Positions 32,986-42,727 of a stretch of DNA of 42,727 bases are shown here, one piece after another. Every line of letters starts with the position of its first letter. Within the stretch, counting starts at the first letter, position 1. Location: assembly GCA_008931825.1 (NCBI GenBank), contig QXVZ01000440.1, positions 1 through 42,727 on the forward strand, written 5' to 3'. Below the pieces are notes generated by a model, which saw only the letters and a list, made by a program, of their open reading frames with translations, ran no database searches and was not told the origin of the DNA. Source of the stretch: Phallusia fumigata (taxonomy: Eukaryota > Chordata > Ascidiacea > Phlebobranchia > Ascidiidae). Both the position numbers and the translations under genes were made by a program.

Positions 32986-35323
32986 ATGTCCAGACGAAAA
33001 TCAACTCCGCTTCAAGCTAAATCAATGTCAAATATAAGCTCTCTGAGGGCTGCCACAAAAGAAAAGGTGAAAGCAATTTTTTGGATGTCTTCTTCAAATT
33101 ATTAAATAATAAATTCTTTGTTGTCAGACAACTCAAGAAATAAAATCTCTCATGAACAATCGCCACCAAGCAGTTTATCACAAATCAGCATTTACTGTGT
33201 CGGATCTAAATAACACAAGTGATGCAATTGCTTCTGCAACTGGTGAGTCATGTTTTCCCACAAAACCTTTTTTGTAATATTTTATTTAAAATCTTTCCTA
33301 TTGTCTTAAAACGTTTAAAACAAGACAGAGTTTAAAAAATAGGTTGTATTGTTGTGTGCACAAAAACTTACTTCATGTTTGAAACCTTAAAAAATATTAT
33401 TGAGAGTTTTACTAACTATTAAATTTCGCTGTATAATACCATTCTGCATTGCATCTGTTCCAGTTGTACAATTGCCTAAAATGACCGTTTTGTTTAAATA
33501 GATAATTGTACCATGTGTCGGATCTGCCAATCAACTGATGATTCTCTGGATAATCAACAAGTCACTCCGTGTAGTTGCTCAGGCTCACTGCAGTATGTTC
33601 ATATGCAGTGTCTTCAACAATGGAGACAGACCAAGAAAATTACTGGTTTGCTTGATAGATTTGTTTGGATTATATTTTCTTGCTTTGAACTGGAATGTTG
33701 AAAGTTTTTTGTTCAGTTTTACAATCTGGAACATGTTAAAGTTAACTTATGGTTGCCAGAAACTGTGTTAAATATGGTAAATTACATACACAAGGGCTGC
33801 TACAACAATTACTCATTTAACACCTCCAGCTAAGAAAGAAAATTCCTTTGCATAAAGCTTTTGCTTATTCAGAAAGCTGTTTAGTGATAAAACAGCCACG
33901 TTTTTTACTTAGGTGGATAATCTGATCTCAATTTCACAGTTTTTTCTACTTTTGCAGGAGCTGATGTGAGTACATGTGAACTGTGCAAGCAACCTTACAA
34001 TGTGCAACTACTGGGATCAACTGATGTACCAGAAGATAGGATAATGAAGGTAGTGAACTTAAGTTTTTATGAACACAAGACACATATATAACAAGTAGCT
34101 TAATTAAAAACATGTTTGCCAGGGGGCATGTACACTGAGAATATATTGTAGTGCATATATTGTTTAACAACCACTGTTGTCATCAACGTTTCGTCATTTT
34201 GCACTAATTGTGACAGCAGTGATTGTTGAAATGTTTGCATTGCATTGTATTGCATTCACTACATGCAAACTCTCTGCCACAGTCTGCGTGAAATATATGG
34301 TGAAAAATAAGATGCATATTTGCTTTCAAGATGCAAGAAGATTTGAAACAACTGGTTAAATCTGGCATTTACCTTATGTTACTGATGCGATCATGGAAAA
34401 GTGACCTTCAAAACGCACAAATAAGTTCTAGCCAACAGCTATCGCACCAACCACAATTATCATCAACCCAAAGCACAGGTTGGATTACAAGCAATTATCA
34501 AATTAGTGAGAAATAAGATATGCTGGTGAAATAATATGTTGTAACTTGTCGTAATAGATATTTGCTTGGTAAACAATCTGTTAATCAAAGCCATTTATTG
34601 AGTGAACTGATGTGTGGTGTATTGTTATTAATTTAAGTTAATTGTATGTAGTTGGAACAACAATTTAAAGGTTGACAGTAGGCCCTTGGTACAATAAACT
34701 GATCATTAAAAATATTTTCCCCTTTTTTATCCTACTTTAGTTTCACAAAGACAACCACTTTCTGTTCAGTCCGTCTCTCAACAAAAACCACAGCACCGCA
34801 CCTTACGACTTCTTGAAACTGGTAACTACGTCAATTTTACACAACAGCTAAAAAATTCCCGAATGAGTTCTTAACCAGTGAGGCAGCCTTAATACTACAC
34901 CTTTGTGGGAACTCAAATTCGAAGCAAACAAAAATTGTTAGTGTAGTATTCTGACTAATGTAAGCACACCCGCATTGCAGTCTGTATTGTATTGCTTTAC
35001 AGGGGGTCACAACCAATCATATTTAGCTTGGCCATAGAAACAAAACACAACAACAGAACCAATAATGAATCAGACATGTGAGAGGCATTATGGTCGAATG
35101 CTTTCTTCAGGAAAACCCAAATAGAACACCACATACTACGTAACGGATACAATCTAAATTGAACCTTAGTACTTTCACTTTGAATGCCTTCAAAAAACAA
35201 ACTATAAATATTTTGTGTCCAGGTTCCAGCAGCAGTGAAGATAATGATGAATATGTGTCAAGGCAATCTTTAAAAGACAGAGACGCAAGAAATAAAAGAA
35301 GACCGCGGAAAAATCATCAGTAG
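32986..35323 (+). CDS. RING-CH (MARCH7/10-type) E3 ubiquitin ligase, short form
   Basis: Seven plus-strand exons: 32986-33066, 33128-33242, 33502-33645, 33958-34049, 34331-34478, 34741-34821, 35223-35323 (TAG); 253 aa, all phases consistent. The RING-CH zinc finger (C4HC3) is complete: Cys71, Cys74, Cys89, Cys91, His99, Cys102, Cys120, Cys123, with PCSCSGSLQYVH matching MARCH7/MARCH10. After it comes the family segment KSGIYLMLL, and a Ser/Gln-rich tail with an acidic SSSSEDNDE stretch and a basic end. There is no transmembrane pair, as in MARCH7/10 and unlike most MARCH proteins. Human MARCH7 is about 700 aa; the long serine-rich N-terminus is absent here and only 65 residues precede the finger. 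It would transfer ubiquitin from an E2; substrates are unknown. Two donors (GTTTGC at 33646, GTTGGA at 34479) are weak. Confidence 0.88.
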
Positions 35324-35595
35324 AACATGTTGCACAATCACATGTGGAAATTTACCTGCCTACATCGCACTAAGGCTATAATGTGCTGCCAAAACCTTGT
35401 GTTTCAGTGTATTTTACTGTGTCATGTTGTACCTGTGTAGGCGTTGTTAGCTTCAAATTGAATTGCCCTAAAAAGGTGAACTTGTTTAAACCCGTGTTCT
35501 TGGACAAATCGGCTACCTTGGTGTAGCTTCTGATAATAGGAGGTCTGTAATTTTACATATTAAATGTCAATCTGCCAAAATAAGCTTATTATGTT

Positions 35596-35601
35596 AATAA
35601 A
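35596..35601 (+). terminator. candidate poly(A) signal of MARCH-like gene
   Basis: AATAAA 273 bases after the TAG at 35323, before the HUS1 start. Confidence 0.5.
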
Positions 35602-35880
35602 GTTTGTATTGACAGATAAAGAAAAAGCAAAGGCATCGTAACATACATGTGAAATACATATTGTGCACCGGTTAAAGGGCGACACAATTTACTTTGGAAG
35701 AGAAAAAACAAGTCACCAAGTTGCACCTCAGATAACTTACCGATAGTATCTTTTTACGACGCAATAAATAGTTTCGTATTCGGTACTTCCCCGCACAATT
35801 TCCCGCGTAATCGAGAAAATGAACAAGATGGAAAAAAACAAACATTAGTGGAGTAACTTCCAAGTTTGTCTGCTTGCAAA

Positions 35881-38800
35881 ATGCGATTCAGGGCAAAAGT
35901 AGTGAACATTGACTGCATTCATCATTTCACAAGTAAGGATTTTGCATTTCTTTTCGAAAAAAATATTCATTTTCTGACGATGTTAATTTTTTTAGATGTG
36001 GTCAACACAATTAGCAAGCTACTAAAGAAATGCACGTTGCGGTTGACCTTGGACAAAATGTATTTTATTCTTCCTGACCAAGTGTCTAATGGCGGGGTTA
36101 GCATGTGGTGCGAGTTGAAGCAGGTAGAGTACTGTGCTAATACTGGGGCAACTCTAAAATACGCAATCCACGCAATCTACGCAATCTTTTCCAATTTAAA
36201 GCACTTTAGGCAATTTAAATAGATTAGGAACAAAGCCCGGTTTAGTTTAACCCTATCAGGATAGGCACTCAGTATATGATGTTCAAGTTAGGCATGCATT
36301 CCATACAAAATAGACTGATCAAACGCAATTCAGGCAAATTGAGGTGTTTAAGCCTGGTATAATTTATAACGCAAATTGTGGAATGCCCAAGTGTGTGTAG
36401 CCTAGATTAGAGTTATCCTGCCTAACTTCTGTGTTCCAGATTGTGTTAAATTAAACCAGGCTGTGTGCCTCATCTACTCAACTTGGCTGGATTGCTTTAA
36501 ATAAGAATAGATTGCGTAGATTGTGTGGATTGCGTAGATTGCGTAATTTAGAGTTGCCCCTAAAACTGTGTTTTGAACGTTTAGTTGTAACATGTCTGCC
36601 ATAAGATGGGTCAGTGTTTAGCAGCTAGCGCGACTGCCTTGTGCTTGCAAGGTTGTGTGTTGTAATCCTGTCTCAGTTACATGTGTTAATTGAGCAAGAA
36701 ACTTAGTAACATTGCTCTATCCCAGTTGAACCCGATGGATTGACCAAAATTGAAGTCACCAACTTTAAAAAATTAAAAAAAAGATCCAATGGAACTTCAA
36801 TGAGGCAGGTAGCTCAATGGCGGACTCATTGTGAGCATATCATATTTAGGCATTGTTTTCTGTCCTAAGGATAAAATAGATCAACAAACTTCCACTTGAT
36901 ACATTTTTCTGCAGTTACTTGCCCTTGGAAATGACAGGATAGGGAAGTGACATGCGATTGGGATTATAACATCTGCAACAATTTGTGTTACATTTACAGA
37001 AGCTTTTAGTTCAGTAGAACATGGATCATTGTGATTTTTTTACTATCCCCAGGCCAACTTCTTTGATGAATACCAAATGGATGGAGTGTCCAAAGAACAC
37101 AATGAAATTTACCTTGAAATTGTTGCTGAAAACATTTGCAGAGCACTCAAGTCGGCACAGAATGCAAAATCACTAAAAATCAAGTTGACTAAAAAGCAAA
37201 CACCATGTCTGACGTTTGAAGTGGAACTGGTTTGTTATTTATTTTAGTGTAAATATGAAGTGGATACTTGTGTTTAGTACATAAGATAATGTGCAATAAA
37301 AAAGAGCAATAAAATTAAATCAATGAATTTAAATGGATTTTATCAGTATTCTTTTTTAACTAATGTTGTAATAAGTCTTAGTCATAGAACTCTACTATTC
37401 AAAAAATAAACACATAAATGCATCCTGGTAGTGTAGTGGTCACCACATTGACGGTGATCTTGGTAATTTATTATTTCCATGCTATAACCTGTGAAACCAC
37501 ATTTGTTTTGGTGTTTGTGGAGTTAACTTGTAAAGCCAACTGCAAAAAATCTGTTTTATCTTTTGTTTCATACCCCTGCATATGAACATGTGGCACAATG
37601 TATATACGTTGTTATTCTGACAGCCTTCCATTGCAAGCAGTTCTCGGTTAGTTACTCATGACATTCCAGTGTCTGTTATACCACGTCGGCTGTGGGGAGA
37701 ATATGAGGAACAAGAGATGCCAGATTTTCATGTCAGCATTTGTATGCCACCTATGAAAACCGTGAGTAGGCTTAGGCTAATAAAGAGACATAACTTGGAA
37801 AACCAAACTGACAACTTTTTATTAGGTTTGCACATTTTCTTTGAAAGCTGATGTTTTTACCTTTGTTCAATGTTAGTTATAGCCTATCTGTTGAAAAAGC
37901 TGGGCTTTCAACCTTGCTTGGCGTACAGTGACATATTGGCATTAAAACAGCCACCAACACCATCAAGCAAACGTACTAACCGAAAAGATGTTTTAAGGGG
38001 GCTATTTGTCAAATTTTCCCTATCAAATCCATTCTCCCTTGTTTACATTTAGTTGAAGAACATCGCAGAAAGGTTAAAGAACTTGAGTACGTATTTGACA
38101 ATCGCAGCAAACCAAGATGGAGACATGACAATGAAGGTGGAAACAGAGCTGGTATCAGCCACAACAAGGTGATATGTTTTAAACTTGCTGGACTGCAGTA
38201 GTAAAACAAACTGCTATAACAAGTGTTTCGCATAAACATGTTAGACTTGCAACCCTGTGTTTCATGTCTGTGTACATCACTTTTTTGCCATCTACTTTCA
38301 TAACAAATTCTGTCTGTAGACAAAATTCTAATTATTCAGCTAAATTTACCAAGCTGCAATATGAGGTTACTCTCATAACACTAAACATTAGTCACTGTTG
38401 TAATCATGTTTTGTTGTCAGATTTCAAAACCTGGAGGTGCCCCCTGTAACCAGCACTGACGGCCAATCACAAACACAATCAAAAGAATGGCCTCAAAATG
38501 AGTTTGCATCAGCCCGTGTTGACATTAGAAAGTTCCTACAGTTTCTGGCAGGCCAGCAAATAAATCCATACAAAGTCATCTGCAGTAAGTGTTTTTTGGA
38601 CCATTGCCAAACAGTGATGTTTTGTGTGTGAACATAGATCAGGGGTTGACCCAGCATGGCAATTTACTGCTTTCGGTTTCTGCACTAAATCTGTACCAAT
38701 CTGGTGCTCTTTGTAGCTCGTTGCATCAAAGAGGTCGCTTAATTTGGCTTAAAAATGTATTAGAATATGAACTCGTGCCAGGGGTTGCCAACCTCTGATA

Positions 38801-38935
38801 GGGATGTATGCAGTAAAATATAAGTTAACTTTCATTTTGTCCATTGCAGATATTGTTCACGAAACTGCCTTACATTTTTTCCTGATTCACGATGACATAT
38901 CATTGCAATATTTCATACCTACAGTGGCGGTGTGA
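35881..38935 (+). CDS. HUS1: HUS1 checkpoint clamp component
   Basis: Seven plus-strand exons: 35881-35932, 35996-36123, 37053-37229, 37624-37761, 38053-38168, 38421-38584, 38850-38935 (TGA); 286 aa against 280 in human, all phases consistent. HUS1 is one subunit of the RAD9-RAD1-HUS1 ring loaded at damaged DNA to activate ATR signalling in the nucleus. Diagnostic stretches are [82 protein letters not shown] and [10 protein letters not shown] near the end. An in-frame ATG lies 15 bases upstream (35866), but the family start MRFRAK fixes 35881. Intron 2 holds a foldback MITE (36145-36560) and a SINE (36603-36835). The gene follows the MARCH-like gene on the same strand after 557 bases. Confidence 0.95.
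36145..36560. mobile_element. foldback MITE with long inverted repeats
   Basis: Begins GGGGCAACTCTAAAATACGC and ends with the inverse (GCGTAATTTAGAGTTGCCCC). Within each ~50-bp arm a CGCAATCTA/CGCAATCCA unit repeats three to four times. It is 416 bp with no coding capacity. The flanks TAATACT and TAAAACT are a possible imperfect 7-bp target duplication. It starts 21 bases after the HUS1 exon 2 donor. Confidence 0.75.
36603..36835 (+). mobile_element. tRNA-derived SINE, copy 2
   Basis: Blocks TTTAGCAGCTAGCGCGACTG, CTTGTGCTTGCAAGGTTGTG, GAGCAAGAAACT, AACCCGATGGATTGACC, an A-rich run and GGCAGGTAGCTCAATGGCGG occur in the same order as in the antisense copy at 15372-15130. The last block resembles the start of a tRNA (GTAGCTCA.TGG), which suggests a dimeric or nested tRNA-related element. 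Confidence 0.65.
37423..37505 (+). repeat. tRNA-like fragment in HUS1 intron 3
   Basis: TCCTGGTAGTGTAGTGGTCA resembles the 5' half of an Asp/Glu-type tRNA. No B box or acceptor stem pairing is evident downstream, so it is a tRNA-derived remnant rather than a gene. Confidence 0.35.
38641..38801. mobile_element. possible hAT-like MITE in HUS1 intron 6
   Basis: CAGGGGTTGACCC at the left; GCCAGGGGTTGCCAACCTCTGA at the right. CAGGGGTTG.CAACC is a common hAT terminus. The inverted match of the ends is partial. Confidence 0.3.
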
Positions 38936-38980
38936 TGAAAGTTTATCGTTTGCTTTCTTATTTCTGTGTTGTTCCCGCTA

Positions 38981-38986
38981 AATAAA
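38981..38986 (+). terminator. poly(A) signal of HUS1
   Basis: AATAAA 46 bases after the TGA at 38935, followed by T-rich sequence. The placement is typical. Confidence 0.7.
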
Positions 38987-41305
38987 ATATTTTGTTTTTT
39001 TTACATTGTGTGCAAATTTGTAACTTTTTGTGCTAACTAATGCTTCTCAACAAAATAACTTTCTTTTGTAAATTTTTCTCTGTATCGGTAAGAACGAACA
39101 AGAACTGTAGTACATTACATACACTGTTGATTAGGAATGGGCAAAACCAATACCCAGTACCAAGCATTGCCAATTACATGATTGAAGATTGGCAGAGAAT
39201 TAATAGTGATGCTTAGCATGCTCAGTGACTAAAAAACTCAAATTTTTAAACAATGTCAAAACTGGATGAATTTTGGACAGTTTGGAGGACATGTCAATAT
39301 AGTACATTGCTGTGTTTACCCTTATCAAGCATTACATGATTGGAATTTTAACTTGTTTACCTCTTAGATAAGTTACAAGCAGGAAAAGAAATGTTTTAAG
39401 TATAACATAATGATATTCATGTTTTGTATAGCTTTACTTTTTATAAAGTGTAGCTTTATAAAACTTGGCCACCAGTAGTTAACACAGGGCAGCACAAAAT
39501 TGACCCAAGTAAAAGATTGCAGTTTTGGCCCAGACCTTTTTGTAGACGTACGTTTCAATTATTACACTGAATGAAGAAGAAAAGTTTTGTACACTATGTA
39601 CAACTTGAGAGAAATCATAGTTTATCAGAACAGACTTTACACATCCTTATCCAAGTCAAATTTTAACGACGTGTTTCTGAAACACAAGTACGAGAGGAAC
39701 TTGTCCGTTTTCGNTCTGAAAGCTACAGCATATATAGATAATAGTTGTCCCACTTTACAGACCCTACACAAGTAAGCAAACAAAAATGTTTTTATTCGGA
39801 AAAGCGTGAATAACCGTAAGTGAACAAAATTGTAAACAAGGAAAAACGCGTCGGGTTTTCCTTTTCACACGTCAATCAAACAAATTGTCGCCACTTGTGG
39901 CGATAGCGGTTCAATATTTACTTCGCGTTTTCGTCACAAGTTATAATATTAAGAGAAATGTCAATTGCCTGCAAATTTAAACAAATTTTATATCCTGTTT
40001 CACTTGAAACGAATGTGGCGCCATCGCTGGTTTATAAGGAACCGAAATCACCTTCCAAATTCTAAGGTACAGTACATATTTTTTACTCAATTTCTCTGTT
40101 GTATTTCTTTGCATTATTTTTATATTACAGCGGCCCAACTAAACGTGTTGTCGGAGTACTGTGAAAGGATTCAATAGAAAAAAGCATGTAAAACGTTTTA
40201 TCCACCAAAAAAGTAACCACTTTGGGCCAAATGTTTCGGCTTAAAACGCAAGTGCAAGGGGGGAACCTTGGACGTGTCATAAATTTACGATGGTTTTTAG
40301 TTTACAAAGTCACCTTGAAAAATCGATAACCTCAGTCGACACAGGATTATGTCCGTGACATCGTGTCATATTTACCCGCAACGCGAACCACCTTTTATTT
40401 TGCGACGTCACTAAGAGACAGGCGGCTCCTGGTGCCACCCGTGGGCCCCAAGGCCCGTTCTTCGCCATCATTAATAATTAATGGCCAATCAAAGATGAGA
40501 GCTTATCCCGAAATCGAAAACCTATCTGAGAATCTGAAAAAAGCTTTGATTTGGCGATGTCGTCGCTTGTTGACGAGTTTTCGTTATGTTGGATCTACAT
40601 TTGCAAGTGTAACTATAGTCAGAACAATTAAGGTGTGTTTTAAATAGAAAACAGTTGGACTTTCAGGTAGGCTTGAGACTTATAGAGGTAATTGGCAGTT
40701 TACGCGATATCGAAAATCTATTATTTCAGTTTGCAATCAAAGATAACGACGTCATGGCAAATTGATAGCAAATCACTTTTTGTGCATGCTGGAAAATAAA
40801 AAATAAAGTTTCGTCAAGGACTAATTGGAATAGTTTAAAATTAATTTCGTCTGCGCCTTCTGAGCTAGTTTAATCTGAAATTTAAACCCCTGAATGAAAA
40901 TACGAATAATAGCACGAACCTTTGCTGCTTCTACAGAAATAGAAACGCGGTGGATCAGAGTTAAAAATTTCAAAATTCTTATCTGTAGTTTGAAACGCTG
41001 CGTAGATTAAGTCTTTCATAAAATCGCAGTTATTTGACATTCAAATCGGGATTGTTTAACGTTGATAGAATTGTGACAATTGTTTTTCTTACTACAAAAA
41101 CTTTGCAGCATAGCATAACTTTGGCTTTTATTCTGTTACTCAATTTTTGGCATACCTCGGGTTCTCTAGAATCTAATAAATTGAATTCCTTTACTGTCGG
41201 TCGCCATTGATGTTTTAAATTCTACGAATTGATGGATTCAGTTTTCAATAACATTTAAACCTTAATCAATGCGCATCGCTTGCGTGGTATAAATTTGCAG
41301 CAAAA
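38987..41305. other. 2.3 kb without a supported gene
   Basis: Some open frames end at fair donors: 39587-39774 plus, ending ACACAA|GTAAGC and holding an n at 39714; and a frame around 40494-40630 plus, ending TTAAG|GTGTG. I recognise no domain and could not chain them into a gene. Confidence 0.4.
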
Positions 41306-41405
41306 ATGTCACTCAGCGCATATCAAAGAGCAGCAGTTACGTCATCTCCACCGGGAAATCTGTTCCGCAAAGCTAAAGGCAAAATAAACAATGCAAGGAC
41401 GACAG
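41306..41405 (+). CDS. candidate first or internal exon, unknown protein
   Basis: An ATG at 41306 opens 33 codons (MSLSAYQRAAVTSSPPGNLF, then basic residues) to a donor ACAG|GTATTA (phase 1). The exon is preceded by TATAAATTTGCAG, which can be read either as a TATA box too close to the ATG or as an acceptor ending TTTGCAG. Two downstream acceptors (TTTCAG at about 41680 and 41858) give only 9-16 more residues before a stop. I do not recognise the protein. Confidence 0.35.
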
Positions 41406-42198
41406 GTATTAACCTCTCGCGGTAGACGCTGATATCAATTTCCAATCGCGCCCCCAAGTGGTCCCCGGGGACCTCGATGTCCGGTGAAGTCTTAATTGAC
41501 AGTAAACCGGGAACGCTACGTCGTTTTTCGCTAATCGAAGAGGTAACAGCAAGTAAACTGGTGTTGCTTCTCGTGCAAGATTGACACCACGGGCCCAGAA
41601 ACCTTGTAATTTTTGCAGTGATAGCCAACGTATGGAATAGCGTCTTGTTTATATCTTTAGAGAGTTTAGTGGAGATTTCAGGTTACAGAGATTACGGTTC
41701 AAATTGTTAATTGTTCAAATATACATTGTTCAAATTGAGTGATTTTAAATTGTAGCTTCAAAGTCAAATAAGTTGTTTTTAAAGAGACAGCCCATATATG
41801 GAGTATCATCTTGGTGGAAGCTTGTTTACAACTTTAAATAGCTCAATTTAGCTTTCAGGTTACGGAGATAGGCTTAACTTTGGTAATTGTGCACAGATTG
41901 TAACTTAAAAAATCTAATACCGTTGGACATCCAGGTTTATTGTAAAGTGACGTTCTGGGTGCAAGGTCTTTTTGGTTAAACAACTTGTTTTGTCATGGTT
42001 AATTCATTTTTTGTAATTGTTGTTGTTGTTCATTGTTTTAAATACACGCTAAATGAGCCCGCTTAGTTGATCTTTGAGGAAGATTATAACTGCATTTTTT
42101 GATAAGCTATACGTTTTCTTTCATTAAAGTTAACACGGTTCTACCTATGTGCCTACAGGAAAGATCTATCAATTCTAGGCATCATTGTTACATTCGGG

Positions 42199-42402
42199 AT
42201 GTTAAATTCAAAGTTATTTCTTTGCTTTACTTTGATACTTTTGTTTAGTACAAACGTATTGTCAAGGGCAGCGACGTTACTCAATCAAAAAGGTAAGAAA
42301 TCATACTCGTATAAGGAAATCTGCTGCGGTAGAGTGTACAAGAAACGTTTCGTGAAGGTTACATGTGGTACAATGTTGCAGTTCTTATTCGGTCCAAAGT
42401 GA
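42199..42402 (+). CDS. small secreted protein, or signal-peptide exon of a gene continuing right
   Basis: An ATG at 42199 begins a clear signal peptide (basic Lys5, hydrophobic LFLCFTLILLF, small residues before SRAA). Read through, it ends at a stop at 42402 after 67 residues, with an ICCGRVYKKR motif and one further cysteine in the mature part. However, a strong donor (AAAAAG|GTAAGAAA, exon end 42292, phase 1) lies inside, so it may instead be the first exon of a longer secreted protein whose other exons lie beyond the window. No family recognised. Confidence 0.45.
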   Translation: MLNSKLFLCFTLILLFSTNVLSRAATLLNQKGKKSYSYKEICCGRVYKKRFVKVTCGTMLQFLFGPK

Positions 42403-42727
42403 TCGATAGATTAACAGTTATTTAAAGGTTTACACCAGGTTCGTGCTTTGCACTAATTGCGGAGCATTTAGACTTGATACTCCATATTCTGTACGCAATT
42501 GTGTATCTTAAAATAGAGGTTTTTGAAAACAAAAGGACATAAAAAAACGATTTTTACCTCAGAGTCGCTCTTTGTCTATATAAGCACAAAATATTTTTTT
42601 GAGTGGATACAAAATTTTACTTCATTACCAACATGTCAGGTTTTCCCAAGCCCTACGCTGCATGTAGTTTTTGACATATGCCACATTTTACCCGCTTGTC
42701 TGCCAAACAATTAAACGTCAACGAAAA
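42403..42727. other. right edge, no feature seen
   Basis: AT-rich, with no supported exon or repeat. It may be intron sequence of the gene beginning at 42199. Confidence 0.3.

Noticed and set aside
33646..33701. Read-through end of the RING-CH exon (short isoform ending FELEC)
   Set aside because: It would cut the zinc finger before its last two cysteines. The exon at 33958 supplies them in the correct phase.
37423..37505. tRNA gene
   Set aside because: Only the 5' half resembles a tRNA; no B box, T arm or acceptor pairing could be found.

Overview
The window looks like nuclear DNA of an ascidian (sea squirt), most likely Ciona. This is an inference from four things: AT-rich sequence, genes built from many 70-240 nt exons separated by short introns with GT..AG ends, chordate-type orthologues (HUS1, CNBD2, a MARCH7/10-type ligase, PRXL2C), and abundant short hAT-like and tRNA-derived repeats. 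I built the gene models by hand from splice sites, reading frame and intron phase. All five larger models stay in frame across every junction used.

Left third (1-15.7 kb, minus strand): two tandem paralogues encode secreted or membrane proteins with a von Willebrand factor A-like (VWA) domain followed by a zona pellucida (ZP) domain. Gene A (522-5728) has its signal peptide, VWA and nearly all of its ZP domain, and runs off the left edge. Gene B (11089-15697) keeps the second half of the VWA, the first half of the ZP domain and a transmembrane/cytoplasmic tail, but its first exons and the second half of its ZP domain cannot be found. Between the two genes is a 1.1 kb tandem duplication whose internal boundary is a single n. 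A second n-bounded duplication lies where gene B's ZP exons should be. These look like unmerged allelic contig ends.

Middle (17.1-27 kb, minus strand): a complete 13-exon, 612-residue gene resembles CNBD2 (CRIS), a cyclic-nucleotide-binding protein needed for sperm function in mice. A possible alternative first exon lies upstream. About 4.3 kb without a recognisable gene follows.

Right third (31-39 kb): a PRXL2C-like gene (minus strand, last exon missing) is arranged head-to-head across 499 bp with a compact MARCH7/10-type RING-CH ubiquitin ligase (plus strand, 253 aa, complete). A complete HUS1 checkpoint-clamp gene follows (plus strand, 286 aa). From 39 to 42.7 kb there are only candidate exons, including a signal-peptide exon at 42199.

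No bacterial, phage, CRISPR or rRNA features are present. The most interesting points are the VWA-ZP-TM paralogue pair next to a sperm-function gene, the PRXL2C-like protein lacking the expected cysteine pair, and the coincidence of n characters with missing exons.
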